Below, piece after piece: positions 4,883-13,208 of a stretch of DNA of 13,239 nt. The notes under the pieces are model-generated. The model was not told the origin of the DNA and did not search any database. It saw only the letters and a program-made list of their open reading frames with translations. A program made the translations under genes and the position numbers. Origin of the DNA: JAZDCJ01 sp036311985. GTDB lineage: Bacteria > Actinomycetota > Actinomycetes > Actinomycetales > Micrococcaceae. The stretch lies in assembly GCF_036311985.1 (NCBI RefSeq), contig NZ_JAZDCJ010000057.1; one strand, written 5' to 3'. Position 1 is the stretch's first letter, and every line of letters begins with the position of its first letter.

Positions 4883-7156
4883 TCAGCCGGCGCGGCCCAG
4901 CGGCTTCGCGGGCCACCACAGCCGGTCGCCGAGCTCGTAGCCGAGAGCGGGGACCAGGAGGCTGCGGACGACGATCGTGTCCAGCAGCACGCCGAACGCC
5001 ACGATGAACCCGAGCTGGACCAGGAACAGCACCGGCAGCACGCCGAGCGCCGCGAACGTCGCGGCGAGGACGAGCCCCGCGGACGTGATGACCCCGCCGG
5101 TGGCGCGCAGCCCGCGCAGGATCCCGGGCCGCGTCCCGTGGGTCCGCGCCTCCTCGCGGACGCGGTGCATCAGGAAGATGTTGTAGTCCACGCCGAGGGC
5201 CACGAGGAACACGAACGCGTAGAGCGGCACGGAGGCGTCGGCCCCCGGGAAGCCGAGGATTCCGTTGAAGACGAGGGCGGAGACGCCGATCGCCGTGCCG
5301 AAGGACAACACCGTGCTGGCCACGAGCAGCAGCGGGGCGACGATCGAGCGCAGGAGCACCACGAGGATCAGCGCGATCACGCCGAGCACGAGCGGCATGA
5401 TGGTCCACCGGTCCTGCACGGCGGCGTCGCGCGTGTCCAGGGCGACGGCGGTCTCGCCGCCGACGAGCACCTCGCCGCCGTAGGCCGGGGCGTCGAACGC
5501 GTCGCGCAGCCGCTCGACGGTCGCCTCGGCGGCGGGGGACTGGGGCGCGTCGAGCAGGGTGGCCGTGAACAGGAGCCGGCCGTCGGCCTCGAGCGGGCCG
5601 GAGACCAGTGCGACGCCGGGGTCGGACTCGAGTGCGGAGCCCACCCCCGTGCCGAGGTCCTCGGGCGCGACGACGAGCGTCGGGCTGCCGGTGCCGGCCG
5701 GGAAGTGTCCGGCGAGGACCTGTTGGCCCGCCGCAGAATCCGTCGCGCCGATGACGAAGTCCGTCTGGGCGATCCCGTCGGCCTTGAACTGCGGGACGGC
5801 GAGGCAGCCCGCGAACAGCACGAGGGCGGTCGCGATCCACACGGTGCGCGGCCGGCGCGCCACGAGCCGCGCGACGCCGGCCCACAGCCCGCGCCCGGCC
5901 GCCGTCCGGCGGGCGCCGCCTGCCGCGGGCGCAGTGCCGGTTCCGGCCGCGGTGCCGGTTCCGGCCGGGGTGCCGGTCCCGGGGGTCCCCCGGCGCGCGG
6001 TGCCGTCGAGGGCGGAAGGCGCGGCCCCGGCGTCGTCCCGGGTCGCGGCCGCGGCGTCCGGGCGCGGGACGAGCGGCCAGTAGGCGGTGCGCCCTGCCCA
6101 CAGCAGCAGGGCCGGCAGCAGGGTCAGCGCGGCGAGCATCGCGAACCCGATCCCGAGCGCCGCGACGGGGCCCATGGCGCGGTGCGAGTTCAGCTGGGAG
6201 AGCATGAGGCACAGCAACCCCGCGATGACGGTCCCGCCGGAGGCGGCGACGGGGCCGACCACGGCCCGCCAGGCGGCCTTCGTGGCCTCCCAGCCACGCG
6301 CGTGGCGGGCGAGCTCGGAACGGTAGCGCGCCACGTAGAGCAGGGCGTAGTCAGTGGCCGCGCCGACCACGAGGATCATCAGGATGCCCTGCGTCTGCCC
6401 GCTCAGGGTCAGGACGTCGGCCCGGGCGAGAGCGACAGCGACCGCCATCGCCGCCGTGAGCGCCGCGACCGATGTCCCCAGCACCATGAGGGGCAGGAGC
6501 GGCGAGCGGTAGACGGCCACGAGGATCAGCAGCACCACGCCGAGGGCCGTGAGCAGCAGGAGCCCGTCGAGCCCCGCGAACGCGCCGCCGATGTCGGCGC
6601 TCAGGCCCGCGGGCCCGGCCACGTACACCTGGACGCCGTCCACGGGGTGGTCGGCGAGGAACGCGCGCAGCGCCTCCACCGTCTCCCGCGGCTTGAGCTC
6701 CGTGCCGTCCGCGGCGGCCGTCTCGAGCGGCACCGACGACACGGCGGCGAGCCCGTCCTCGCTGGGCCGGGCGGGGGACACGGCGCCCTCCAGGACGACA
6801 TCGAGCCCCTGCACGCCCGCCAGGACGTCCGCGATGCCGGCGCGCTGGTCCGTCCCGAGCCCGTCCGGGGCGTGGAAGACGAGCGTGGCGGGCAGCGCGT
6901 CGACGTCCCGGAAGGAGTCCTGCAGCCCGTGGACGAGGGTCGCCTCGGCGCTCGCCGGGAGGTGCTCGGCAGGGTCGTTGACCGAGACCGCGGAGGCCTG
7001 GCCGAAGGCGCGGCCGCCGAGCGCCAGGACGACGAGCCAGGCCACGATCAGCACGGCGGGGACGAGGACGCGCAGCCAGCGCGCCGGGCCGTGGGCCGCG
7101 TGCGGCCGGGGCGAGCCGGTCCCGCGGGGCGGGGCGGTGGATTCGAGGGTGGTCAT
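4883..7156 (-). CDS. MMPL/RND-family transporter
   Basis: This 757-aa membrane protein is of the MMPL family, which exports lipids, toxic compounds or antibiotics using the proton gradient. It shows the two-fold RND layout. TM1 is at about 28-48, a periplasmic loop at about 50-190, a TM bundle at about 195-355 and a cytoplasmic linker at about 360-435. The second half repeats this with TM at about 438-455, a loop to about 585 and TM at about 586-740. Asp-Tyr pairs expected for proton relay are seen at D269-Y270 and D657-Y658. The linker has three six-residue GTGT-type repeats. The start at 7156 has GGAAAGG 5 nt upstream, and the longer frame to 7261 would run through operator-like palindromes. 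No adjacent TetR gene or accessory protein lies in the window. The cargo is unknown. Confidence 0.92.
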   Translation of the reverse strand: MTTLESTAPPRGTGSPRPHAAHGPARWLRVLVPAVLIVAWLVVLALGGRAFGQASAVSVNDPAEHLPASAEATLVHGLQDSFRDVDALPATLVFHAPDGLGTDQRAGIADVLAGVQGLDVVLEGAVSPARPSEDGLAAVSSVPLETAAADGTELKPRETVEALRAFLADHPVDGVQVYVAGPAGLSADIGGAFAGLDGLLLLTALGVVLLILVAVYRSPLLPLMVLGTSVAALTAAMAVAVALARADVLTLSGQTQGILMILVVGAATDYALLYVARYRSELARHARGWEATKAAWRAVVGPVAASGGTVIAGLLCLMLSQLNSHRAMGPVAALGIGFAMLAALTLLPALLLWAGRTAYWPLVPRPDAAAATRDDAGAAPSALDGTARRGTPGTGTPAGTGTAAGTGTAPAAGGARRTAAGRGLWAGVARLVARRPRTVWIATALVLFAGCLAVPQFKADGIAQTDFVIGATDSAAGQQVLAGHFPAGTGSPTLVVAPEDLGTGVGSALESDPGVALVSGPLEADGRLLFTATLLDAPQSPAAEATVERLRDAFDAPAYGGEVLVGGETAVALDTRDAAVQDRWTIMPLVLGVIALILVVLLRSIVAPLLLVASTVLSFGTAIGVSALVFNGILGFPGADASVPLYAFVFLVALGVDYNIFLMHRVREEARTHGTRPGILRGLRATGGVITSAGLVLAATFAALGVLPVLFLVQLGFIVAFGVLLDTIVVRSLLVPALGYELGDRLWWPAKPLGRAG
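5927..5980 (-). repeat. Three tandem 18-bp repeats in the MMPL gene linker
   Basis: Three copies of an 18-bp unit (5927-5944, 5945-5962, 5963-5980; shared core GTGCCGGT) encode GTGTPA, GTGTAA and GTGTAP on the minus strand (residues 393-410). They lie in the cytoplasmic linker between transporter halves, where length change is likely tolerated. Copy number may vary by slippage. Confidence 0.8.
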
Positions 7157-7180
7157 GGGGCCCTTTCCGGTGGTTGTCGA

Positions 7181-7198
7181 AGCGTCGTTTTCGACGCT
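7181..7198. promoter_or_regulatory. Palindrome near the MMPL -10, candidate operator
   Basis: AGCGTCG-TTTT-CGACGCT is a perfect 7-bp inverted repeat with a 4-bp centre. An overlapping one, GTCGAA (7176-7181) and TTCGAC (7190-7195), shares part of it. It sits 25-42 bp upstream of the MMPL ATG, next to the proposed -10, where a bound repressor would block transcription. It could also form an RNA hairpin in the leader. Confidence 0.5.
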
Positions 7199-7225
7199 AT
7201 GAGGGGGCCGCCGGGCGCGGATCAA
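7197..7225 (-). promoter_or_regulatory. Candidate MMPL promoter
   Basis: On the minus strand TTGATC (7225 to 7220) resembles a -35, followed after 17-18 nt by CATAGC/TCATAG as a poor -10. Its main support is that both palindromes overlap its ends. The -10 is weak and the exact start uncertain. Confidence 0.3.
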
Positions 7226-7237
7226 CCGAACGGTTGA
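7222..7237. promoter_or_regulatory. 16-bp palindrome TCAACCGAACGGTTGA, candidate TetR-type operator
   Basis: The two 7-bp arms TCAACCG and CGGTTGA are perfectly inverted around AA. It overlaps the proposed MMPL -35 and lies about 53 bp upstream of the exporter's candidate -10, so it may serve one or both divergent genes. MMPL genes are often controlled by TetR-family repressors with sites of this size. No such regulator is encoded in this window, so the assignment is inference. Confidence 0.55.
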
Positions 7238-7289
7238 GGGCTCGTGTGAGGTGGCTATCACCGGGCCGGGGCGGCCGGGTTTCCGGCGG

Positions 7290-7331
7290 TACAGTGGAGT
7301 GAGCCAGCGCCCGCAACGGACCGGAGGAGGA
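7290..7331 (+). promoter_or_regulatory. -10 element and strong ribosome binding site of the ThrE-type exporter
   Basis: TACAGT (7290-7295) fits the TANNNT -10; no good -35 is visible. GGAGGAGGAG (7322-7331) is a strong Shine-Dalgarno ending 6 nt before GTG 7338. It decides for this GTG over the ATG at 7251 in the same frame. Confidence 0.6.
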
Positions 7332-7337
7332 GCGCTC

Positions 7338-9314
7338 GTGTCCCACCCGGACGCACCCCGTCAGACGCACGGCGACGGCGCCGCGGCGGATCCGGATCCG
7401 CACGCCGTCTCGATGCCGCGGATCACCACGGCGGAGATGAAGCGGCCCCTGCCGCGCCCCGCGGGCGGCGCCGTCCTGGCGGGCGGCAGCGCCGAGCTGC
7501 CCGGCTCGCCCGACGACCGGTCCAAGACGGAGCCCGATTGGGACGGCGCCGAGGCAGCGGCTTCCCCGGGGCCGGATTCCGGGAACGCGGAGTACGACGC
7601 CGCAGCCGCCTCCGCGGAGGCCGCCGCCCTCGCCGCGGCCCAGTGGGGGACGGGCGCCGTGGACCTCTCGGCGGCCCCGCCGAGCGACCCGAACCTTCCC
7701 GACGCCGCGCGCCGCGCCGCCGCGCAGACGGCCGAACCGGTCTCGACCGCCCTGCCGATCGTCGACGCGCCGGCCGCCGGGCGCGCGGGCCGCGCCGGCC
7801 GTCCCCCCAAGGCGCGCCCCAAGACCGGCCGTCTCCGGCAGGTCCCGCGCCGGCCCGGCACCGGCACCGCCCCCACCGTTCCGGTCGACGCGGCCCCGAG
7901 GACGGGGCCGCGGCCCACCCCCGGGGCGCGGCGCATGCTGGCCCGGCTCATGGAGACCGAGGCCCCGCCGACGCAGGCGTTCTCGATCGTGGACCGGCTC
8001 GTCGGCAGCCCCTACGCCAACCCCACGATCCAGGTCGGCGCTCAGGACGCGAGCGCCCGCAAGACGCTCGAGTTCGCGCTCGACCTCGCCGAGGCCATGT
8101 TCCGCTACGGCGCCGGCGCCCTCGAGGCGGAGACGAGCATCATCGCCGTCACCGCCTCGCTCGGGCTGCGCAACGTCGACGTGGACATCACCAACCAGTC
8201 GATCCACCTCAACTACGCCCCCGCGGACCAGGTGCCCATCAGCATCCTGCGCGTCGTCCGTTCCTGGACGAGCAACTACGCGGGGCTCGCGCTCCTGCAC
8301 CAGCTCGTCTCCGACATCGTCGCGGGCGGCGTGACGCGGCAGCAGGCCGTGGACCGGCTGCAGGACATCACGCGGCGCCCCAAGCCCTTCCCGCGCTGGA
8401 TGGTCACGGCCGCCGGCGGGGGCTTCTCGGCGATGTTCGTGATGTTCATCGGCGGCTCCTGGGTCGGCGCGCTCGTGGCGTTCGCGTCGTTCGGCCTCGT
8501 GGCGCAGGCGATGAAGACGACGGCGAAGTGGCGCGTGCCGGAGTTCTTCTCCATCGCGTTCGGCTCGCTCGTGATCACCGCGATCGCCATGGTGCTGTGG
8601 GCGTTCAAGGTCCCCATCTCCCCGGCGATCGTCGTGGCCGGCGGGATCATGCTGCTGCTGCCGTCGTCGCGGTTCGTCTCCTCCGTGCAGGACGCCATCA
8701 ACGGCTTCCCCGTCACGGCGGCAGGCCGTTTCTTCTCCGCCCTGCTGATCTACGCCGCCATCATCTCCGGCATCATGACCGCCCTGGTCCTGGGCTCGAT
8801 GGCCGGCGTCGAGGACCTCGACGTGACGCAGATCGACCGGGTCGCCTATCCGTGGTGGCTCCTGGTGCTCTTCGTCGGGGCGGCGGTGCTCTGCGGGGCG
8901 GTGTTCGAGCAGACCGCGCGGAACCTGCTGCTGCCGACCGCGGGCGTGGCGCTGCTCGGCTACCTCGCGATGATCGGCGTGCAGGCGCTCGGCGTCGGCG
9001 ACCGGCTCACGCCCGCCATCGCCGCCGCCGTGGTCGGCGCGGCCGGGCGCTGGGTGGCCCTGCGCATGGGCGCCCCGCAACTCGTGGTCGCCGTCCCGGC
9101 GGTCGTGTTCCTGCTCCCCGGCCTGATGATCTTCCGGGCCATGTACGGGATCACGATCGACGCGGCCGACATGTCCGCGGGCCTGATCGGCATGTTCAAC
9201 GCCTTCACGATCATCCTCGCGATCGCCGGCGGCGTCGTCCTCGGCGACACGGTGGCCCGCCCGCTGACCAAGGGCTGGAACTCGCACGAGCGCCGGCGCA
9301 TCCGCCGCCGCTGA
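7338..9314 (+). CDS. ThrE-type threonine/serine exporter family membrane protein
   Basis: This 658-aa protein matches the ThrE family, whose Corynebacterium founder exports threonine and serine using the proton gradient. After a hydrophilic N-terminus, the conserved soluble domain (PF06738 type) starts near residue 215 with AFSIVDRLVGSPYANPTIQVG and runs to about 350. About ten hydrophobic segments follow between residues 354 and 637, and the C-terminal half resembles PF12821 (VPAVVFLLPGLMIFRAMY, about 585-602). The first 200 or so residues are Ala/Pro/Arg/Asp-rich and look disordered, making it longer than the ~490-aa founder. It starts at GTG, chosen for the ideal Shine-Dalgarno. It is divergent from the MMPL transporter and convergent with ung. 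Substrate assignment rests on family only. Confidence 0.88.
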   Translation: MSHPDAPRQTHGDGAAADPDPHAVSMPRITTAEMKRPLPRPAGGAVLAGGSAELPGSPDDRSKTEPDWDGAEAAASPGPDSGNAEYDAAAASAEAAALAAAQWGTGAVDLSAAPPSDPNLPDAARRAAAQTAEPVSTALPIVDAPAAGRAGRAGRPPKARPKTGRLRQVPRRPGTGTAPTVPVDAAPRTGPRPTPGARRMLARLMETEAPPTQAFSIVDRLVGSPYANPTIQVGAQDASARKTLEFALDLAEAMFRYGAGALEAETSIIAVTASLGLRNVDVDITNQSIHLNYAPADQVPISILRVVRSWTSNYAGLALLHQLVSDIVAGGVTRQQAVDRLQDITRRPKPFPRWMVTAAGGGFSAMFVMFIGGSWVGALVAFASFGLVAQAMKTTAKWRVPEFFSIAFGSLVITAIAMVLWAFKVPISPAIVVAGGIMLLLPSSRFVSSVQDAINGFPVTAAGRFFSALLIYAAIISGIMTALVLGSMAGVEDLDVTQIDRVAYPWWLLVLFVGAAVLCGAVFEQTARNLLLPTAGVALLGYLAMIGVQALGVGDRLTPAIAAAVVGAAGRWVALRMGAPQLVVAVPAVVFLLPGLMIFRAMYGITIDAADMSAGLIGMFNAFTIILAIAGGVVLGDTVARPLTKGWNSHERRRIRRR

Positions 9315-9392
9315 GCTGCTGGATCGACCGCGGGCCGGGCCCGGCACGGAGCGCCGCCTCGGGAGGCGCCGCCGGCGCGGTCCGCGGACGGA
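9315..9392. terminator. Hairpin-rich spacer between convergent genes, possible two-way terminator
   Basis: The 78-bp gap holds a hairpin at 9352-9371 (CGCCT/AGGCG plus two pairs beyond a mismatch, loop CGGG) and the palindromes CCGGGCCCGG and GTCCGCGGAC. Convergent orientation makes termination here expected, but no T-tract follows any stem. Confidence 0.35.
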
Positions 9393-10139
9393 CTACGCGG
9401 GCAGGCGCCAGTCCACGGGATCCGCGCCCTGCTCTGCGAGCAGGGCGTTGGCCCGCGTGAACGGCTTCGAGCCGAAGAATCCCCGCCGCGCGGACAGCGG
9501 CGAGGGATGCGCGGAGGCGAGCACCGGCGTCGTACCGAGCAGGGGAGCGAGCTCCTGGGCCTGCCGGCCCCACAAGACGGCCACGAGCGGACCACCCCGC
9601 GCCGCGAGGGCGGCGACGGCCGCGTCGGTGATCCGCTCCCAGCCCAGCCCCCGGTGGGACCCCGCCTCGCCCGCGGCGACCGTGAGCACGCGGTTCAGGA
9701 GCAGCACGCCCTGGTCCGCCCACGCGGACAGGTCCCCGTGCGCCGGGGCCGGGACCCCGGCGTCGTCTTCCAGCTCCCGGTAGATGTTCGCGAGGCTGCG
9801 CGGCAGCGGGCGGACGTGGCGGTCGCACGCGAAGGACAGGCCGATCGCGTGGCCCGGCGTCGGGTACGGGTCCTGGCCCACGATGAGGACGCGGACGCCG
9901 GCGAGGGGGCGGGAGAAGGCCCGCAGGACGAGCCCCCCGGGCGGGAGGACCTGCTCGCCGGCAGCCCGGCGCCCGTCGAGGAGCCCGCGGACCGTCCGCA
10001 GTTCGTCCGCGACGGGCGCGAGCGCGGCCTCCCAGTCCGCGGCCAGGCCGAACGCCTCGTCCGCCGCGGAGGAGCCGGGCGGGCCGGGCGGCAGCCACTC
10101 CGGGAGGGGCAGGGGAGGGTCCTGGGGGGTGTGGGTCAT
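9393..10139 (-). CDS. ung: Uracil-DNA glycosylase, family 1
   Basis: This 248-aa base-excision repair enzyme removes uracil from DNA. The water-activating loop reads GQDPYPTPGHAIGLSF (88-103, catalytic D90, stacking F103); this Pro variant is usual in actinobacteria in place of the GQDPYH form. LLLNRVLT carries uracil-recognition N149. The DNA-intercalation loop HPSPLSA begins at catalytic H211 and is followed by GFFGSKPFTRAN. All key residues are present, so it should be active. The first 25 or so residues are Pro-rich. The start is uncertain: ATG 10139 has GGGAG only 2 nt upstream, and the next ATG in frame is at 10148. It is divergent from the DUF3263 gene. Confidence 0.95.
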   Translation of the reverse strand: MTHTPQDPPLPLPEWLPPGPPGSSAADEAFGLAADWEAALAPVADELRTVRGLLDGRRAAGEQVLPPGGLVLRAFSRPLAGVRVLIVGQDPYPTPGHAIGLSFACDRHVRPLPRSLANIYRELEDDAGVPAPAHGDLSAWADQGVLLLNRVLTVAAGEAGSHRGLGWERITDAAVAALAARGGPLVAVLWGRQAQELAPLLGTTPVLASAHPSPLSARRGFFGSKPFTRANALLAEQGADPVDWRLPA

Positions 10140-10176
10140 GGCTCCCATTCTGTGGGCCCGGGCCGCCCGCGCGGCA

Positions 10177-10194
10177 AATGACATCGATGTGATT
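10177..10194. promoter_or_regulatory. Near-perfect 18-bp palindrome over the DUF3263 promoter -35
   Basis: AATGACATCGATGTGATT is symmetric at 16 of 18 positions with a perfect ACATCGATGT core. It covers the proposed -35 of the DUF3263/LytR_C unit and lies about 40 bp upstream of the ung start. It is placed where a dimeric regulator could control one or both divergent genes. The binding protein is unknown. Confidence 0.45.
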
Positions 10195-10206
10195 CGCCAT
10201 TACCAT
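10178..10206 (+). promoter_or_regulatory. Promoter of the DUF3263-LytR_C unit
   Basis: ATGACA (10178-10183; five of six bases of TTGACA), a 17-nt spacer and TACCAT (10201-10206, TANNNT) make the best housekeeping promoter in the window. The start would be near 10213, giving a leader of about 50 nt that includes a GCCCC/GGGGC hairpin (10217-10229). Confidence 0.6.
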
Positions 10207-10261
10207 GGAGGGCAGTGCCCCGTCGGGGCGCCCGGACCGGACGCAGGGAGAGAGGTGCAGC

Positions 10262-10558
10262 ATGGCCGCGCAGGCGATCGAGCTCGAGTTCACGCTGGAC
10301 GAGTCGAGCACCCTCGACGAGCGCGAACAGCGCATGCTCGCCCTCGAGCGGCAGTGGTGGAAGTACGCCGGCGCCAAGGAGCAGGCCGTCTCCGAGCTGT
10401 TCGGCCTCTCGGCGACCCACTACTACCAGTTGCTCAACGCCCTGATCGACACCGAGGCCGCGCTCGCGCACGACCCGATGCTGGTCAAGAGATTGCGTAG
10501 ACTACGTTCAACCCGGCACCGGGCCCGGAGCGCGCGCAGGCTGGCCTCCGAGGCCTAG
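10262..10558 (+). CDS. DUF3263 family protein, small HTH-like
   Basis: This 98-aa basic protein matches the actinobacterial DUF3263 family along its length: LDEREQRMLALERQWWKYAG (18-37), ELFGLSATHYYQLLNALID (45-63) and DPMLVKRLRRLR (71-82), then an Arg-rich tail. The centre resembles a helix-turn-helix, with KEQAVSELFG and LSATHYYQLLNALI as possible helices, so DNA binding is a reasonable but unproven guess. ATG 10262 is chosen because GGAGAGAGG lies about 6 nt upstream; an upstream in-frame ATG at 10205 overlaps the -10. It is followed after 34 bp by the LytR_C gene, an order that, from memory, also occurs at Rv0430-Rv0431 in Mycobacterium tuberculosis. Confidence 0.88.
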   Translation: MAAQAIELEFTLDESSTLDEREQRMLALERQWWKYAGAKEQAVSELFGLSATHYYQLLNALIDTEAALAHDPMLVKRLRRLRSTRHRARSARRLASEA

Positions 10559-10592
10559 GAGCCCCGAGGACCGACGACCACCAAGGACGGGC

Positions 10593-11312
10593 ATGAGCAA
10601 GTACCCCAGCGACGAGTTCGACAGGGTTCCCGAATTCGCCGAACGCCAGGGAGTCCACCGCGCCGACGTGGCCGGTGCGCGCCCGGGGCGTTCCGGCCTG
10701 GCGCTGCTCCTCGGCGTCGGCCTCCTCGCGCTCCTCGTCGGCGTCTTCTCCTTCACCATCCTGCCGCAGTTCGTGGGGCAGCAGGCCGCGCCCCCGGCCT
10801 CCGGCACGAGCGCGCCCGGCAGCACCGGCGCCGCCGAATCGACGGACGAGGGCAACGGCGCCGGGGACGGGCCCACCGACTCCGCCGATCCGTCCGATGC
10901 GGAACCCGGGCCCTCGGACGCCACCGGCGAGCCCGCGGACGAATCCACCGACCCGGCCGATCCCTCCGACGAGGGCTCCGAGTCGGCCGACCCCTCCGGC
11001 GAGTCCACGGACGAGGCGTCCGAGACGCCGTCCGTCGTGGACCGCTCACTGGCCGTCGGCGTCTACAACGGCTCCGGCCGCGGAGGCCTGGCCGCCTCCG
11101 GCGCCGCCACGGTGCGCGGTGCGGGGTTCACGAGCGTCAGCGCGTCGAACTGGGTCCGGCAGGAGGGCTTCTCGGCCGTCTACTACCGGACGGACTCCTC
11201 CCGGGCCACCGCGGAGCAGGTCGCGGCGGCCCTCGGGATCACCACGGTCTTCCAGACGGAGAACATCCCCGTGGAGATCAGCGCCGTCCTCGGCTCCAAC
11301 TACGGCCGGTAG
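10593..11312 (+). CDS. Membrane-anchored LytR C-terminal (LytR_C) domain protein, VirR-like
   Basis: This 239-aa protein has a short cytoplasmic N-terminus (1-33), one membrane segment (about 34-57), a linker (about 64-148) very rich in Ser, Thr, Asp, Glu and Pro, and a LytR_C domain (about 150-239). The domain begins LAVGVYNGSGRGGLAASGA, the typical V-x-V-x-N-G-S start of this fold, and lies outside the membrane by positive-inside logic. It lacks the LytR-CpsA-Psr catalytic domain, so it is a stand-alone LytR_C protein. The mycobacterial counterpart by layout and neighbour is VirR (Rv0431), linked to vesicle release and cell-wall assembly. AAGGA lies about 7 nt before ATG. It is probably co-transcribed with the DUF3263 gene. 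The long linker (about 85 aa) is unusual. Confidence 0.85.
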   Translation: MSKYPSDEFDRVPEFAERQGVHRADVAGARPGRSGLALLLGVGLLALLVGVFSFTILPQFVGQQAAPPASGTSAPGSTGAAESTDEGNGAGDGPTDSADPSDAEPGPSDATGEPADESTDPADPSDEGSESADPSGESTDEASETPSVVDRSLAVGVYNGSGRGGLAASGAATVRGAGFTSVSASNWVRQEGFSAVYYRTDSSRATAEQVAAALGITTVFQTENIPVEISAVLGSNYGR

Positions 11313-11342
11313 CCGCCGGTTCCCACGATAAGCCGCAACGGG

Positions 11343-11369
11343 CTTGCACTCTCCGGCGGAGAGTGCCAA
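11343..11369. promoter_or_regulatory. CIRCE operator 1 (HrcA site)
   Basis: CTTGCACTC-N9-GAGTGCCAA against the consensus TTAGCACTC-N9-GAGTGCTAA: two mismatches left, one right, correct 9-bp spacing. It covers the groEL -35 and spacer and reaches into the -10, so HrcA binding should block polymerase. Confidence 0.9.
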
Positions 11370-11373
11370 TAAT
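11344..11373 (+). promoter_or_regulatory. groEL promoter
   Basis: TTGCAC (11344-11349) as -35 and AATAAT (11368-11373; five of six bases of TATAAT) as -10 are 18 nt apart. The start would be about 11380, at the left arm of the second CIRCE. Confidence 0.65.
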
Positions 11374-11377
11374 TGGT

Positions 11378-11404
11378 TTAGCACTCGGACGTCGCGACTG
11401 CTAA
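11378..11404. promoter_or_regulatory. CIRCE operator 2 (HrcA site)
   Basis: TTAGCACTC-N9-GACTGCTAA has a perfect left arm and one mismatch on the right. It begins 35 bp after the first CIRCE starts and covers the predicted transcription start, so the two sites together bracket the promoter. Confidence 0.93.
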
Positions 11405-11582
11405 GTGTTGTGCCGGCCCAGCCGCCGCACGCCGCACCGCGGACGCCTCGGGTGAGCATCGGATCTTTCGCAGCGAGGAGACGGGGCGGCGTCCGGATGA
11501 CGCCAGCCGGTCTCCGTCCGTCGCGGGCGCTGCCTCAGGTCCACCCACACGCATGACCGTCCCGAAAGGACCACAAGCCACC
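11405..11582 (+). other. groEL 5' leader with long hairpin
   Basis: The transcript probably carries about 200 nt before the start codon. GGAGAC (11477-11482) pairs with GTCTCC (11510-11515), and inside it GGCGTC (11488-11493) pairs with GACGCC (11499-11504) around a CGGAT loop, making a two-part stem of about 39 nt. AAAGGA, about 12 nt before ATG 11583, is the only visible Shine-Dalgarno and is further away than usual. A short ATG frame (11497-11556) encodes 19 residues but has no well-placed ribosome site. Confidence 0.5.

Positions 11583-13208
<1,626 letters not shown>

Noticed and set aside
5927..5980. Tandem repeats as a CRISPR or mobile-element trace
   Set aside because: The units are directly adjacent with no spacers and are in frame inside the MMPL gene linker.
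4703..7237. 844-codon plus-strand open frame opposite the MMPL transporter
   Set aside because: Low-complexity Arg/Gly/His/Glu product with no domains, typical of antisense frames in GC-rich genes; the minus strand carries clear MMPL motifs and a ribosome site.
7197..9347. Long minus-strand open frame opposite the ThrE-type exporter
   Set aside because: Antisense, rich in Arg, Asp, Glu and His, with no recognisable domain; the plus strand encodes a family-matching membrane protein with a strong ribosome site.
11497..11556. 19-codon frame in the groEL leader as a possible regulatory leader peptide
   Set aside because: The GAGGAG sequence upstream is about 17 nt from the ATG, too far, and the peptide has no regulatory codon pattern. 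It overlaps the ATG at 11553 only by chance of sequence.
11313..11582. HspR-binding HAIR element near groEL
   Set aside because: I looked for CTTGAGT-N7-ACTCAAG-like arms and found none; the inverted repeats fit CIRCE instead.
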